From positions 23,723,306 through 23,787,305 of the forward strand of contig CM065168.1 of the NCBI GenBank assembly GCA_033026295.1: DNA of 64,000 nucleotides. The letters are read 5' to 3'. The DNA is from Channa striata. Lineage: Eukaryota; Chordata; Actinopteri; Anabantiformes; Channidae. The translations under genes were made by a program, and so were the position numbers. Shown piece after piece: positions 38,517 to 49,313 of this stretch (position 1 is its first letter; each line of letters begins with the position of its first letter). The notes under the pieces are model-generated. The model searched no databases, was not told the DNA's origin, and saw only the letters and a program-made list of their open reading frames with translations.

Positions 38517-41500
38517 CCTATTCACGCATACATTTCAGAACCAATCTGGTCCATTGTTCATGTTTTTAAGAAATTGTACACAATTGATCCGGTTCATTTT
38601 GGTTTCACATTGCAATTTTATGCGAAAAAAAGGACTTATCATGCTATACCTTCGTCCGGTTATCATCACCTACATGGGCTTTTTAAGTTACCCTGAACTT
38701 TAATGTACTCTAACTTTCTTTACCTTTTAGGTGGCACCCGCTCGAACATCTTCTCATCTTTTTCTCGTTTTCCCAGAAAAACCCATTTTCCGTTACCTAG
38801 TTCGGTAATTTTTATTTCTACTTCTGACCAAGTCGAAAATAAATATCTCATCTTCTCCTCAACACAAGTGCTCCCACAGCTCATGTTTAATTTAGTTCCA
38901 TTTTTATTTTCCTCTTCTATTGTTTAAGGTGTGATGTGAGCGAACCCCAACTTCCTGAATGTGGTCCAAAGTTAAAAATCATGCAAAAAGACACAAACTA
39001 AACTATAATTATAAAGTGAGACCGGCCTTTTTCACAGGACCAAAATCTGGTTGTTTGGTCTGGACCCAGCTATTGTGTTACACACCAAGCTGAAAAGTCA
39101 AAAGGCCCAGACCCAACAAAGTGGTTTGCTAATATAACAATATTTAAATAGTAAAACCAAAAAAAATCCTTAAATAGACTAATTATAGTTCTCAATAAGT
39201 TAGTCAGCTTCTTTTATAAATAAGTGATCGGATGCTTGCAGATGGCTGGTACAGAAGATGGGACAAAAGTTATCACCCCATTGTTTTGTACCAGTAGAGA
39301 CAAACTGCACCTACCAGTAGACCAGAAGGTGCATATCATCAGCATCCCAAACAACCACTGTAATTATGACAGAGACGGCAGCCGAGCAACATGTTATATG
39401 AGGAACAACGAAGTGAGTATAGCACAAGGAGCAGGTTGGAATCTGGAACAGCGGGCAGCTGTTGGTGTACTGTTTCAACACCATCAGTCTTTGAATTTTA
39501 CCCTAAACCCTGTTTATTTTCACTAAATCAGGTTTTGTGATTAAACCTGCTACACTTGTGATTATTATCACCATGACAACACATATTTGGAGCACAAGAA
39601 CCACTAGTGCTGAGCTGACTCAGCAGCTGAGTATGGCCCTGCTAACCCACATATAGAGTGCAGATAACAACTGATAACAAGCGTTGAGTGGGTGTATATC
39701 AGTGGTTTAAAGTGTTCAAGGAAATAAATATAATAATAAGTCTGACTTAAAAACATGCTATGAGAATGCAGACAAACAGTATCCAGCCAAACAGAATAAT
39801 CTATGCAAAATCACAGTGTGATAGTTTCATTACTGGGTCCACTTATTAGCTGTTCTGGAGCTTTAGGTTGGACCGTCTTTGATGTTAACACAGCTAGGTA
39901 AGTGACGCCACATATACCACAGCGTGTCCGAATCGTTATCTTACAGATGACCTACTAGCAGTGTTTTTATAGGGATTTCATGAAAGACTGAATGTGTACA
40001 TGTTGTGTATTTTGCCTTATAGGGCTAATCCAGATTGACTGCACTGTATGTGCACGTGAAGCGGATTCTTTACTAGGCTGCACAGCAATACGCAAAGTGG
40101 AAATACATGAACCACATACTGAAGGCATAATACATGGGTCACGTGCTTCCAAAGCTTAAAATTGAGAAGTATAAACACACACACACACCAAGTTCAAGTG
40201 TGCACAGAGTGGAGCCATGACTGCAGCTGTGCCTGGATCTGCCTTCCAACCTGTCTGACCAGTTTAGAAGCCACATGACAAGCCAAAAAGGGACTGGGAG
40301 TAGCCTGTGTATCTGCTCCTCCACAGACAACTGTAACAGCCAACGAGGCCCTCAGCACACACATTTCTCATCGCTGAGAGCCACTGGGTCCTGTCCAACA
40401 AGCGAGACAGCCACTCACAGCCTGCGTGCAGACTACGCCCACCTGCTTCACTGGGCATTTGATGCACAGTCATCTTTCAGTCTAATTACCAGTGAAATAT
40501 AATGACGAGGTCAGAACTACACAGCAGCAGAAACCATTTTTAATCATGGTTACCATGGGGAATGCATGAAAAGCTTTATTCTGCTTCACTTTACCTGCAG
40601 CTTCTTCCTGTTGTAAAAATAAGTGTGTGCAAATTAACTCTGGATTTTGCCCAGCTGCAGTCAACATACCATTGTTGTGAATATTTAAATTTTTTTGCAA
40701 CTCTAATCTCTGCTAATCCTCTATTTACATCTTGTTTTATGTTTTTATAAATAGTTTGCACAAAAGGTCAACCTTAGTATGGCCTGTTTTTTTTAGTCCA
40801 GCTTTCTACAATGTGCAAGACTCAGACAATTACGCATTCTGCTCACTGGGGACATGGACACAGACAAACAATGGAATTAGCCTTCATCCACAACTGTTGA
40901 ATTCCGAGGCTCTAATTAATGACTGCCAAGTGTGAATTGGCCAAAAGAAGACAATAGCTGCTGGCTTGGTTTGCTAGAAGAGACTAAAATAAATGGAGAA
41001 CAATCTTTTCCACCACAGAAACAAGTGGCAAGTGTTCCCACTCACCACAACTTCTCCTGAAATTTAAATTCTGCCTTACGGTGGGGAAGCAAAGCATTTG
41101 GTAGCAATGTGGGCATCGCTGCAGCAGATGAAAGCCAGACAACAACACGATGAGCCTCATCCTTGGGAGGCAGGGGATTTGTTCAAAGGATGTGGCAGTG
41201 GAGGGGTGTGTGTGTGGTTTGGGAGAAGGGGGAGGGGGGGGTCCAGTGTAGGTATGCAAAGGAAGGGGAGAAAAATGTGGAAGCTGCTGACTCACTGCAA
41301 TCATCAAGCTGAGGCACCGAGCTGCTGCTACTGCCTCCCCTTCAGAAGGACAAAGTGATGCTTCCCACCAGCTGTGAAGAGCTGTATGAGTGAAGGTGGG
41401 AAACAGAAAGGCGAAATAAAACTGTCTTGCGGCATGAAATAGCTGCTCTATCTACCCTCTCACATCTGAGTGCAGGCAGACTGATGCAATCTGCGGAAGC

Positions 41501-43293
41501 CAATAAACTGCCCAAAGCACTTTGAGTAAAAACCAAAGCTAAATGTAAAGCCCCAGTCAGGCAGACTACAACAGGACTGCGAGGAGACGGCTCCGATACA
41601 AGGAGGAAGACCGGGGAAACGCACACCGGACGCGCTATTAAAGATCACGCAGTGAAGCAATATGATGTTCGAGTCTGCACCATAACAAGATTTTGACGGG
41701 ACTGCAGTGGATGCAGCATCCTGATGAGGCTTAATTCAATTCACATAGAACAAAAGCACACAGCCGCTGCGAGTGCCGTTGTTGGATGCGGCTGGGGTAA
41801 TGCTGTGTTATCCTCTTTTGGTTATTCCAAACAAAGCTGATAAAAGAGCATGTAAAACAGAAAAAGATTAGGTCCCTGTGCATATTGGGCAAACAAACCC
41901 AGCAGCTGCGGTGAACTATACCACTGTAATTACAGCCACGTCAGACAACAATCGATAACACAGTGCTGCTCATCACTTATCAGGTGTTAGTTACACAGGG
42001 TGTAAACAAGAGCTCGTTTGTGTGTGTGGAAAGTAGTAAAAATGGTTAGAACACAAAAGTTGGTATTTACTGAAGACTTACGGAGTAAAACCTCCAAACA
42101 TGCTCCTGTACCCTGACGATGTCACCAGGGTTTTTTTTTCTCAGGAGGCTTCAAATATTTGATATTAAACTTGTGTTATGACAAATGATGTTCCTGCCTA
42201 AACACGTATGGTAACATTATATTTATATGGCCAGTATAATTTTCATCTCACCATTTACGTTACATGCCAACATACTGTCATTATGTTCACAGAAAACATC
42301 ATTAAGTTGTTCCCCGGGAGAATGTAGTGTTGCGAGTGTTGTGTAGTGTTGAGAAATGCAGGCTCCAGCTGAACCTATGCAACTAAATAAAAGTTAGTTT
42401 ACCTTAAGTTGGGGACATAGGAGAAGACTAGCAAAGACTTTTACAGACTGGACACGTCACACACAGACTGAGCAACTGTGTGGGTCAGTCCACAAACTGT
42501 GTGCAACAACTTGCTGAGAAAGACTCGATCAACAACTCAATAATCCCAAAGGACAGAAACTCTGACATGTTCTTGTGCCTAAACAAACACGGTGGCAACC
42601 AGGAATTTGTACTTTTTAACAACACAAGCATTTGCACGTAAAAGACCAAAAAGTGAAGAAGGCAGCAACATGCTGGGTGGAAAGGACAATGTGGACTAAA
42701 TGAAGCAAAATAACTAAAATAAAAAAGTAAAATGGAGATAAGGTGAAGCTGTAGTTGCTGTAGGTCTCTCTTGGTTAGACGTCCCTCATCACTGATGTTG
42801 GTTGTAAATATTACACATTTTTAAAAGTTTTTGTGAGAACAACTTAGTCTGACTGAACTTTAGAATCTTGACTGGCACCAACCAGGACTAACTGGGTCTG
42901 AGCAGTCACAACAGCGGAATCACGTTCATGATCGGCTGAACCAGCGTTTGGTGTGTGTCTGCCTTTTGCTTTTGATACAAATTGTTATTCTTTTCCAAAT
43001 ATCAAATCTCCCAAGTTTATGGTAGTTCAAGATTTCAGTCCTGGTTGGTTTGGCAAGTCCTGTTGCTGCCAGACGTAAAGGTAGGTGTGTGTGTGTGCAC
43101 AATCTGAATGCAGGCTCTGCCATTATCAGTGAGTACGAAGAGGAAACCACAGAATGCCAGAACACTGAATTACTACTAAATGTCAATTGTATTAAAATGG
43201 GGTTTGATATAATGTCAAGCACTAAAGGTTAAAGTCACATCTGGGTTTAGATTTAAGTTAGTGTGAAATTACAAAGAGGCATTGACAGCCAAA
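38517..43293. other. Intronic stretch, nothing firmly recognised
   Basis: 38520-39150 has a pairing of CGGTTCATTTTGGTTTC-like and GAGCGAACCCC-like words that may reflect an old DNA transposon, but I cannot define ends. 41580-41640 is locally CpG-rich. No exon is supported. Confidence 0.35.
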
Positions 43294-43605
43294 GACCCCC
43301 ACTTTGCTCCCGGATGCTGTCAGGCTCATGAACAGCCTCTACACACGGTCTCATTCTGTTAACTCAAATTGGACTGCTGCACTTTTGACTATATGCTGCT
43401 ATCTGCTACTGTGTCATCACTTATTATTGATAAGTTGAAAATTGATTTATTGACACACTGCTTGTTTAAACAGAGTTGCTTGTTTTAATGTAGCTGTATT
43501 TCTATCTATCAATACTGAAAGTGCAGCATTTGGTTCTGTCATGTTAGCCTTTGGCATGTTTTGAGTGACAATAAAACAAATCTAATCTAAATCTAATCTA
43601 ATCTA
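43294..43605 (+). mobile_element. 3' end of a CR1/Rex-like LINE
   Basis: The first part translates to LLPDAVRLMNSLY (about 43301-43340), like the extreme C-terminus of fish CR1/Rex1-group ORF2 proteins, then a stop-containing 3' UTR. An AATAAA at 43570-43575 is followed directly by a terminal tail of TCTAA/ATCTA units to about 43605. A short 3' simple-repeat tail rather than poly-A is typical of this LINE group. It is severely 5' truncated, as is usual for such insertions. Confidence 0.75.
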
Positions 43606-44779
43606 CTTCCTACACAAAAACCCGAGATTGAAAGAGAAACAAAATGACCTTAAATGAGGCCAATGTGTAAAAGGCTTTTTCTGGAATTATTTAGCATCTA
43701 TATTTAGTTGTTTTTAGAATGTTTAGTCTAACTTGTGTGTCTTTTTGGTCATTTTTGTCAAATTGTGGTACTTTTTCTTTTTGCCATTTTTGGTAATTTT
43801 GTGTCCTATTTTGGTTAGTTTTCACATGAACTTTGAAAACTCACTTCATACAAAGGCTCTGACCCTTGTACAAACATGTGTGGGTGTTTCTCTGTACGCA
43901 TGCGTCACTGGTCACTGGGGTCCAGCAGGCAGGAAGAGACAACACCACAATCCCCAAGCTACAAACACACACTGGTTCAAAGCACATTCAGCTGGACCAC
44001 CAACAATGACATCACAGTGCAGACACACACGCACACGCCTGTTGCAGGCCTTGATATCATGTCTGGTAACATCAGGGTGACCCCACAAGACTACGCAGCA
44101 TTCTGTCTGTGCCCAGAGCTCCAGAATAAATCAAAGAAAGCATGGCTAAAACAGCCACCGGAAGACGTTCGTCCTTTGTGCAACTATTTCTCTTTGACGG
44201 AGAAGTCAAAGAAGTCAATAAGAAATGACTGAGTTAACTTGCGAGGGAAGGACTGATTAGCTCCAACGAGACACAGAGGAGAGGAGGGCTGCCTCGGCCT
44301 CACTCGATGCCTCATGCATGCTCATTTGAATTGCAAATGGTGGTAGGCAGCATGCTGGGCTGTGAAATCCCGGCAGCACCCTCAGGCATCTGAGCTCACA
44401 CACAAACATTGACATGTACACACTAGTAGCTTTGTGTACACATAAACTAGAGTTATGAAAAAAGCGTACACAACTTTTGAGTTTTATTCACTTCAGTGCT
44501 TTTGTATGATCACAATTTCATGTCCAAACACTGACGAGCAAACAGTGAAGAAGTAATGCCTCAATGGCAGTCAGGGGGTGGGAGAAGAAGCATCAGGTGA
44601 TACTCAGGCTGAAGCAGGCTGGGAGGCTGAGACAGGGGGCGCAGGAGTGTGTCCAATGTGGAGGCGGTGTGACAGCAGGTCTGCCAGCTGAGGCTGACAG
44701 AGTGTGTGGCCTGGAGCAAGAATGACGAAGTATCCTAAGCCCACCGGTACGGCAACAGGGAGCAACTACTAATACAGGA
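43606..44779. other. Intronic stretch, nothing recognised
   Basis: T-rich 43740-43820, then ordinary sequence with CA-rich words near 44023-44036. The 115- and 118-residue frames overlap in different frames and lack family resemblance. Confidence 0.4.
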
Positions 44780-44960
44780 GGTTTTTTCAGGATTAAACCC
44801 GTCAGGAAAATATCTGGCAATAGCTGATGGCAGCAGGAAGAGAACAGGCCAGATGATCATGACATTAAAATATCTTCTTCAGTAATAAATGTCATTTCAC
44901 AGAAGTGGTGAAAGTCAGGGGGCCAGCGGTGAGCTCACCGGGCCAATCCAGGCCAACATG
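44780..44960 (+). repeat. Diverged direct repeat, copy A
   Basis: Collinear with 46970-47176. Shared blocks are GGTTTTT..GGRTTARACC, GTCAGGARAAT, TGGCA, GACATTAA, AGTAATWAATGTCAT, CACAGAAGTGGTGAAAG and GGGGCCA. Mid-section indels indicate age. The family is unknown to me. Confidence 0.65.
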
Positions 44961-45148
44961 CTGCATCACCACTGTAGGCAGGGATCAGCTGTGGCTTTTA
45001 CCATTTACACAGACACACATGCTGCTTCGCTGTCAGCCAGTGTCTAGGAGCTCGAGTTTGTTCGAAAACAACACTCCAAGCACTTTGTATAGGCAAATCA
45101 GAGGTGTGGCCGAGAGGGTGCAACAGTGGCAACGTTGTGTGAAGTCCT

Positions 45149-45150
<2 letters not shown>

Positions 45151-45185
<35 letters not shown>
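45151..45185. repeat. (GT)n microsatellite
   Basis: About 35 bp of uninterrupted GT units. Confidence 0.94.
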
Positions 45186-45186
<1 letters not shown>

Positions 45187-45379
45187 ATCTGTCAGTAGCA
45201 TAATTAGTGTTGTGGGTGTGTTGGAGAAGATCCTGACTAATCCAGCAGCACATACGGTTGGTCCTGACAAGCTGAGACACAAACTGAAACAAACAGCAGC
45301 TGATCTCTGAAGTCAAGCCCAACTTTAGGGGAGGTGCAGAGGAAAGGACGGGCCCTGCTGTGGCTGTGGGGGGCAGCAT

Positions 45380-45940
45380 GTGTGCAGGGTCTGTCCGGTC
45401 AGCACCGAGCCAGCACGGGCTGCATGTCAGCGCGGACTGAGGCCAGCGGGGACGGAACCACGCCGCAACTTGCTTCATTCCCACAATATTACTCATCCTC
45501 CGGCTGAGGACGGCGGCGGGCGGGAGGCGTTATGAAATGATGGTCCGCTGAACAGCTGCAGACTGAATAAAGGTTTGTTTTTCCATCTCCTCACTGCAGC
45601 AGCGAGTGAATTTAACAAAGCAGAGGCAAAAAGGAAACGCACACACCGTCACAAGCCCGACATTCAACACATCGTTTAACGCAGCGACAAGAGCAAAGTG
45701 TCCGGGGAGAAAAACATGAATATTTCAACGTACCCTGCGTTCACACGGACATCAGACTGACGAGCAGGGATGGCGCGCACCGCGGGGAGGTCAACGCTGC
45801 TCCAGCCGCCGCTCCGCGTTAATTCTCCGGCTTAAGGGGAAGGGAGTGTGGCTTGTTGTGCCGGTGAAAAGCCTAATGAGAGGAGGAGGAGGAGGAAAGA
45901 AAGAGGGAGGGACACTGTCAGATGCAGGGAGACAGGAAGG
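45380..45940 (-). promoter_or_regulatory. CpG-rich candidate promoter of epb41l1
   Basis: This is the most CpG-dense part of the window (for example GGCGGCGGGCGGGAGGCG at about 45510, and GGCGCGCACCGCGGGG at about 45772). CpG is otherwise sparse here, as in most vertebrate DNA, so an unmethylated island is likely. On the minus strand it has a CT-rich upstream segment (45940-45880), a GC-rich core (45840-45770) and a candidate donor just downstream. Orientation toward epb41l1 fits the exons at 4.3 and 3.2 kb. It could instead serve a non-coding or divergent transcript. Confidence 0.45.
45734..45850 (-). other. Candidate untranslated first exon of epb41l1
   Basis: Minus-strand sequence from the CpG-rich core ends ACGCAGG immediately before GTACGTTG, a credible donor whose GT lies at 45733-45732. 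The upstream limit is a guess, since no TATA box or initiator fixes it. If real, the first intron spans about 41 kb to the acceptor at 4429, in keeping with the long 5' introns of vertebrate 4.1 genes. Confidence 0.33.
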
Positions 45941-45946
45941 TGGAAG

Positions 45947-45964
45947 ACACACACACACACACAC
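45947..45964. repeat. (CA)n microsatellite
   Basis: Short CA run followed by further CA-rich words to 45973. Confidence 0.85.
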
Positions 45965-46969
45965 CACACACACTCAACACAGCCTACGCACCAGCGTTCA
46001 GGGCGAAATGCGTAAAGCCAAACAACGCCCCCGCGCTAAAACACCTTCCTCTCTGTCAACAAGTACATACCTGTGAATTTATTAATATCAGGAACAATCT
46101 GAGAGAACGCCAGCACGCTGCTGAAGATGTTCATATTTTGTGTCAGATTCCGTCTCTTGCTTTTAATTAATAATTTAAAGCCGCGGCAACTACATCAGAG
46201 GAGCTGCTGTTATTTCGTGCGGTGTCGTCAGGGAAACACAGTCGCTTTGATTTCATCACTGAACGTCTGAAACTCCTTCACCTTTGCACAGATGATGGGA
46301 TTTATTCGAAGCCGCAATGTGCATGTATCAGTTTCCCATTGTGCATCCTAAATTAACCAGGTATTAGGCTTTTCTGAGAGCTGAGATTGATTCAATTAAT
46401 CACTGATGAGGGGCTACTGTTGCTGACTTGATTAATCACTTTCAGTCCGTGTCCTCAGAAGCAGGGTGGGCCTGTTATATTGAATCAGGACAGTGATATT
46501 AGTCCAGTCCTCAGCACGAAACTTACAAGGTCACTGGAAGCCCAGTGGCCAGAAGCTGCGAGCCCTGCACTGAAGGGTTGGGCCATTTCCTGTACAGTAC
46601 AGTCAGTGTTGGATTAGAAAGCAGGAGCCTGGAAGCAGCGGGAACTTTGCATCAAACACAGTAGTAGGTGAAGTTATAAAGACATTAGAATTCCAACGTG
46701 ATACTGTTGGACTCGCTTTGGCCAGAAATGTAGGCGAATAATCAATACAGCAAAACCAGAGACAGATTCTACTCTCTTTTTTATTCCATCTGCTACCTAC
46801 AGTACATTACCCACAATTCAACTCTTCCCATGAGACTTAGGATTGAATATCTGAGTGTGTTACGCCAATCCAAAAATGTACAGCACTGACTGTCCTGACT
46901 TTTAGTCAGGTCTTTTGTCAGATTCTGCCACCTTGTTGAGATATGCTCTCATGATGTAAAGTCAAAGGA
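45965..46969. other. Upstream flank, nothing recognised
   Basis: Lies between the CpG-rich segment and repeat copy B. No exon, RNA gene or named repeat seen. Confidence 0.4.
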
Positions 46970-47176
46970 GGTTTTTAAGGGTTAGACCTGTCAGGAGAAT
47001 GTTTGGCATCACTAGTTGATGTCAAAGGCCTCTGCACAAACGCTAAAAGGTAGATGAAGAAGCCAGAGCATCCTGACATTAAGACATTCATCGTTAGTAA
47101 TTAATGTCATCCCACAGAAGTGGTGAAAGCCAGAGGGGCCAAAGTGAGTTCATAGGTGAGGCCAGTTCCACACATG
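46970..47176 (+). repeat. Diverged direct repeat, copy B
   Basis: Same orientation and block order as copy A at 44780; the best-preserved part is ATGTCATCCCACAGAAGTGG followed by TGAAAGCCAGAGGGGCCA. The two copies lie on either side of the CpG-rich candidate promoter. Confidence 0.65.
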
Positions 47177-47319
47177 GACCTGCCTGAGCATGTGAGCAAA
47201 TCAGGCAAGCATCAAAAAAACTGATCTGATTGGTTAGAATCTTCCAGAAACCCTTAAACCTTTTTTTGTGCTGCTGTTGAAGCTGTTCTCTGTGTGTGTG
47301 TTGCTGTAGATACTACGTA

Positions 47320-47533
47320 ATGAGGACCAAATTTTGTTTTTTTAACAACAGAGTGAGGACATTTTTGTAAAGTGAGGACATTTGGCCGGTCCTTAATGTT
47401 TTTGACCCTAAACAGGGATTTTTGAGGCTCAAGACTGAGTTTTAGGGTCAGGGTTAAGGGGTTAGGGATTGCATTACGTCAATGAGTGTCCTCACAAGGA
47501 TAGAGGTATGAGTGTGTGTGTGTGTGTGTGTGG
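47320..47533 (+). repeat. Teleost GTGAGGAC-type interspersed repeat with GT tail
   Basis: Contains AGTGAGGACATTT twice, then TGGCCGGTCCTTAATG, GGTCAGGGTTAAGGGGTTAG, TGCATTACGTCAATGAGTGT, CCTCACAAGGATAGAGGTAT and a terminal (GT)n run (47512-47532). This layout recurs widely in fish genomes next to GT microsatellites. Its transposition mechanism is not clear from sequence. Confidence 0.7.
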
Positions 47534-48479
47534 GTGTGGACAGCACCTCTCCACATTAAGTTAAGTTATTAGAAATATAAGATAAGACAAGATGATCAGG
47601 TTGTGTTCACTGCCCCAAGTGGCCAAACAAAATCAATCATCACTTCCTGCCCCAGTTTTTTTTTTTTTTTTTTGCACCTGCACTTGCATTTTGATAAACC
47701 CTTCTATTCTGTTATCGACCACATGTTGACCACACGTGTGCTGCCTTTCCTCTTTCCAGTTGCACCTAAGACAGTCACCTCACCTCTTCTACCTGTTCAA
47801 TCGTGGCTCCTTGAGGCCTGCTAGAAACCAGTTGGCTTTGCAGCATACTGCTAGTCACAGGTCTTCATAACAGGCTTAAAATTAAACATTTTCTCAATAA
47901 ATAAGATGTAGAGGTAATTATATTGTTTAAATAACTTTCCTAACATAATTAGCACTGGCCTAGGGCCACGTTTTACTCAACTATGGACAAACTGTACACT
48001 GCACAGGAAGTGGGAGGAACAGGAGTCATTAAAAAGGCTCCAGCAAGTTTGTCACTGACAGAAATGCACAAACAAGATGCTGATCAGCCACAGCAGGGCC
48101 AATGTTGTAGTGGACACGGGTCGGGATGGGCTGGCTGACCGGCCATGAACAACAAGCTGACATGCACCATGCTGTGACACCTGTCGATCAATTGTCCCCG
48201 TGCTCATACCCGTCCATCACTGCACTGAAAATTTCAGGTGGATATATTGTTTTGGCTGATCAGTGTGTAGCCCACGAAAGTGTGCTTCACTATAAAATGA
48301 TACGGAATAATAAATATGAGGTTCCTGTATTGGATTTTAGGATCACACTGTGTGAGTTATTTATTGATGTTGATAGCACTTCTGGAATTGAAAAGCCACG
48401 TGTGTTTAAGTGCAAAGCTTCGTGTTTTTTCCTTTTTTTGCTGAAGCCAACATGATGTGTATGTACAGTGCACCATGCA
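47534..48479. other. Intergenic stretch, nothing recognised
   Basis: Contains a poly-T run (47656-47673) and ordinary sequence. Confidence 0.4.
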
Positions 48480-48870
48480 ATATAAGCCAGCGAAAATACG
48501 CCATTGATTCCTGCTTTGAAGCTCCCCTGGACACACAGACAATTGTTTAAATTGCAGGTGGGCCAATCAATCACAGCTACTTCAAAGACAGTCTGTTTAA
48601 TATTGAGGCATCTCTGTCTTAATCCGCAAGGAGGTGACTTCTTCAAAAGGGATATGATGACCCGGCCCTGGGGGAAAGTGAAGCAGACTCACACATGGAT
48701 GAGAAATAAATGCACAAAGCACAATATTGATGCATATTCATGAATAATCAGGCATCGAAAAGCTGTTTGCTCATCCTCTGGTTACGATTTAATTAAAAAC
48801 CAGCTGAGTGAGCCAAAAGAAGACTCCGTGCTTCTGCTATTACAGGATACATTCTGGATGCTGTTTGAAA
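48480..48870. promoter_or_regulatory. Candidate conserved non-coding element
   Basis: Dense homeodomain- and POU-like words occur here: CAATTGTTTAAATTGCAG (48540), GGCCAATCAATCACAG (48563), GATGCATATTCATGAATAAT (about 48729-48748) and GATTTAATTAAAAACCAGCTG (about 48786). It lacks simple repeats. This composition is typical of developmental enhancers, but conservation cannot be tested here. Confidence 0.3.
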
Positions 48871-49067
48871 TGTAAGGTTATAAATAATCCCTTTTACACC
48901 CTGCCTGCATTTAAATTTACATACATAGAAACATATATGACGCTATCATAATGTTTGTATACAGTGTAATACATTAAAATACAATATACAGTATACAATA
49001 CAATCAAGCTGTAATCTACTGAAATTATTTTTCACACAATTTTCTTGTCTACATCAGGAGTACGTTA

Positions 49068-49313
49068 AAGCTATAATATGCAACTTAAGCCAGTTCTAGC
49101 ACTGTTCAATCCATTGTGCTCTACCGACTTTTCCTTGTCCCTGCTCTGCTACACTCTGCTACGCTGCACGATGCCCTGCCCAGTACTGTACATTAAATGA
49201 CAGACTTACTAATCAAGCAGAATCATTGAAATTCTCTCGTCAGAGAAGCACAACTGTCAGTGCTTTTCAGTGAGCCACAGGAAGCTTTGACAGCACATCT
49301 CCACCTTAAGATA
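49068..49313 (+). repeat. Unnamed dispersed repeat, copy 3
   Basis: Collinear with 36106 and 38316: AATATGCAACTTAAGCCAGT, TCTAGCACTG, TTGTGCTCTACCGAC, CCCTGCTCTGCTACACTCTG, TACGCTGCACGATGCCC, ATTAAATGACA and CAGCACATCTCCACCTTAAG. It is the longest copy. Confidence 0.65.

Noticed and set aside
38520..39150. Possible DNA transposon with words like CGGTTCATTTTGGTTTC and GTGAGCGAACCCC
   Set aside because: No pair of inverted ends or target duplication could be identified by eye, so no element is called.
39224..39526. 100-residue plus-strand frame
   Set aside because: Has an ordinary amino-acid mix, but I see no family motif, no splice sites at its ends and no second exon nearby. It could be a decayed repeat.
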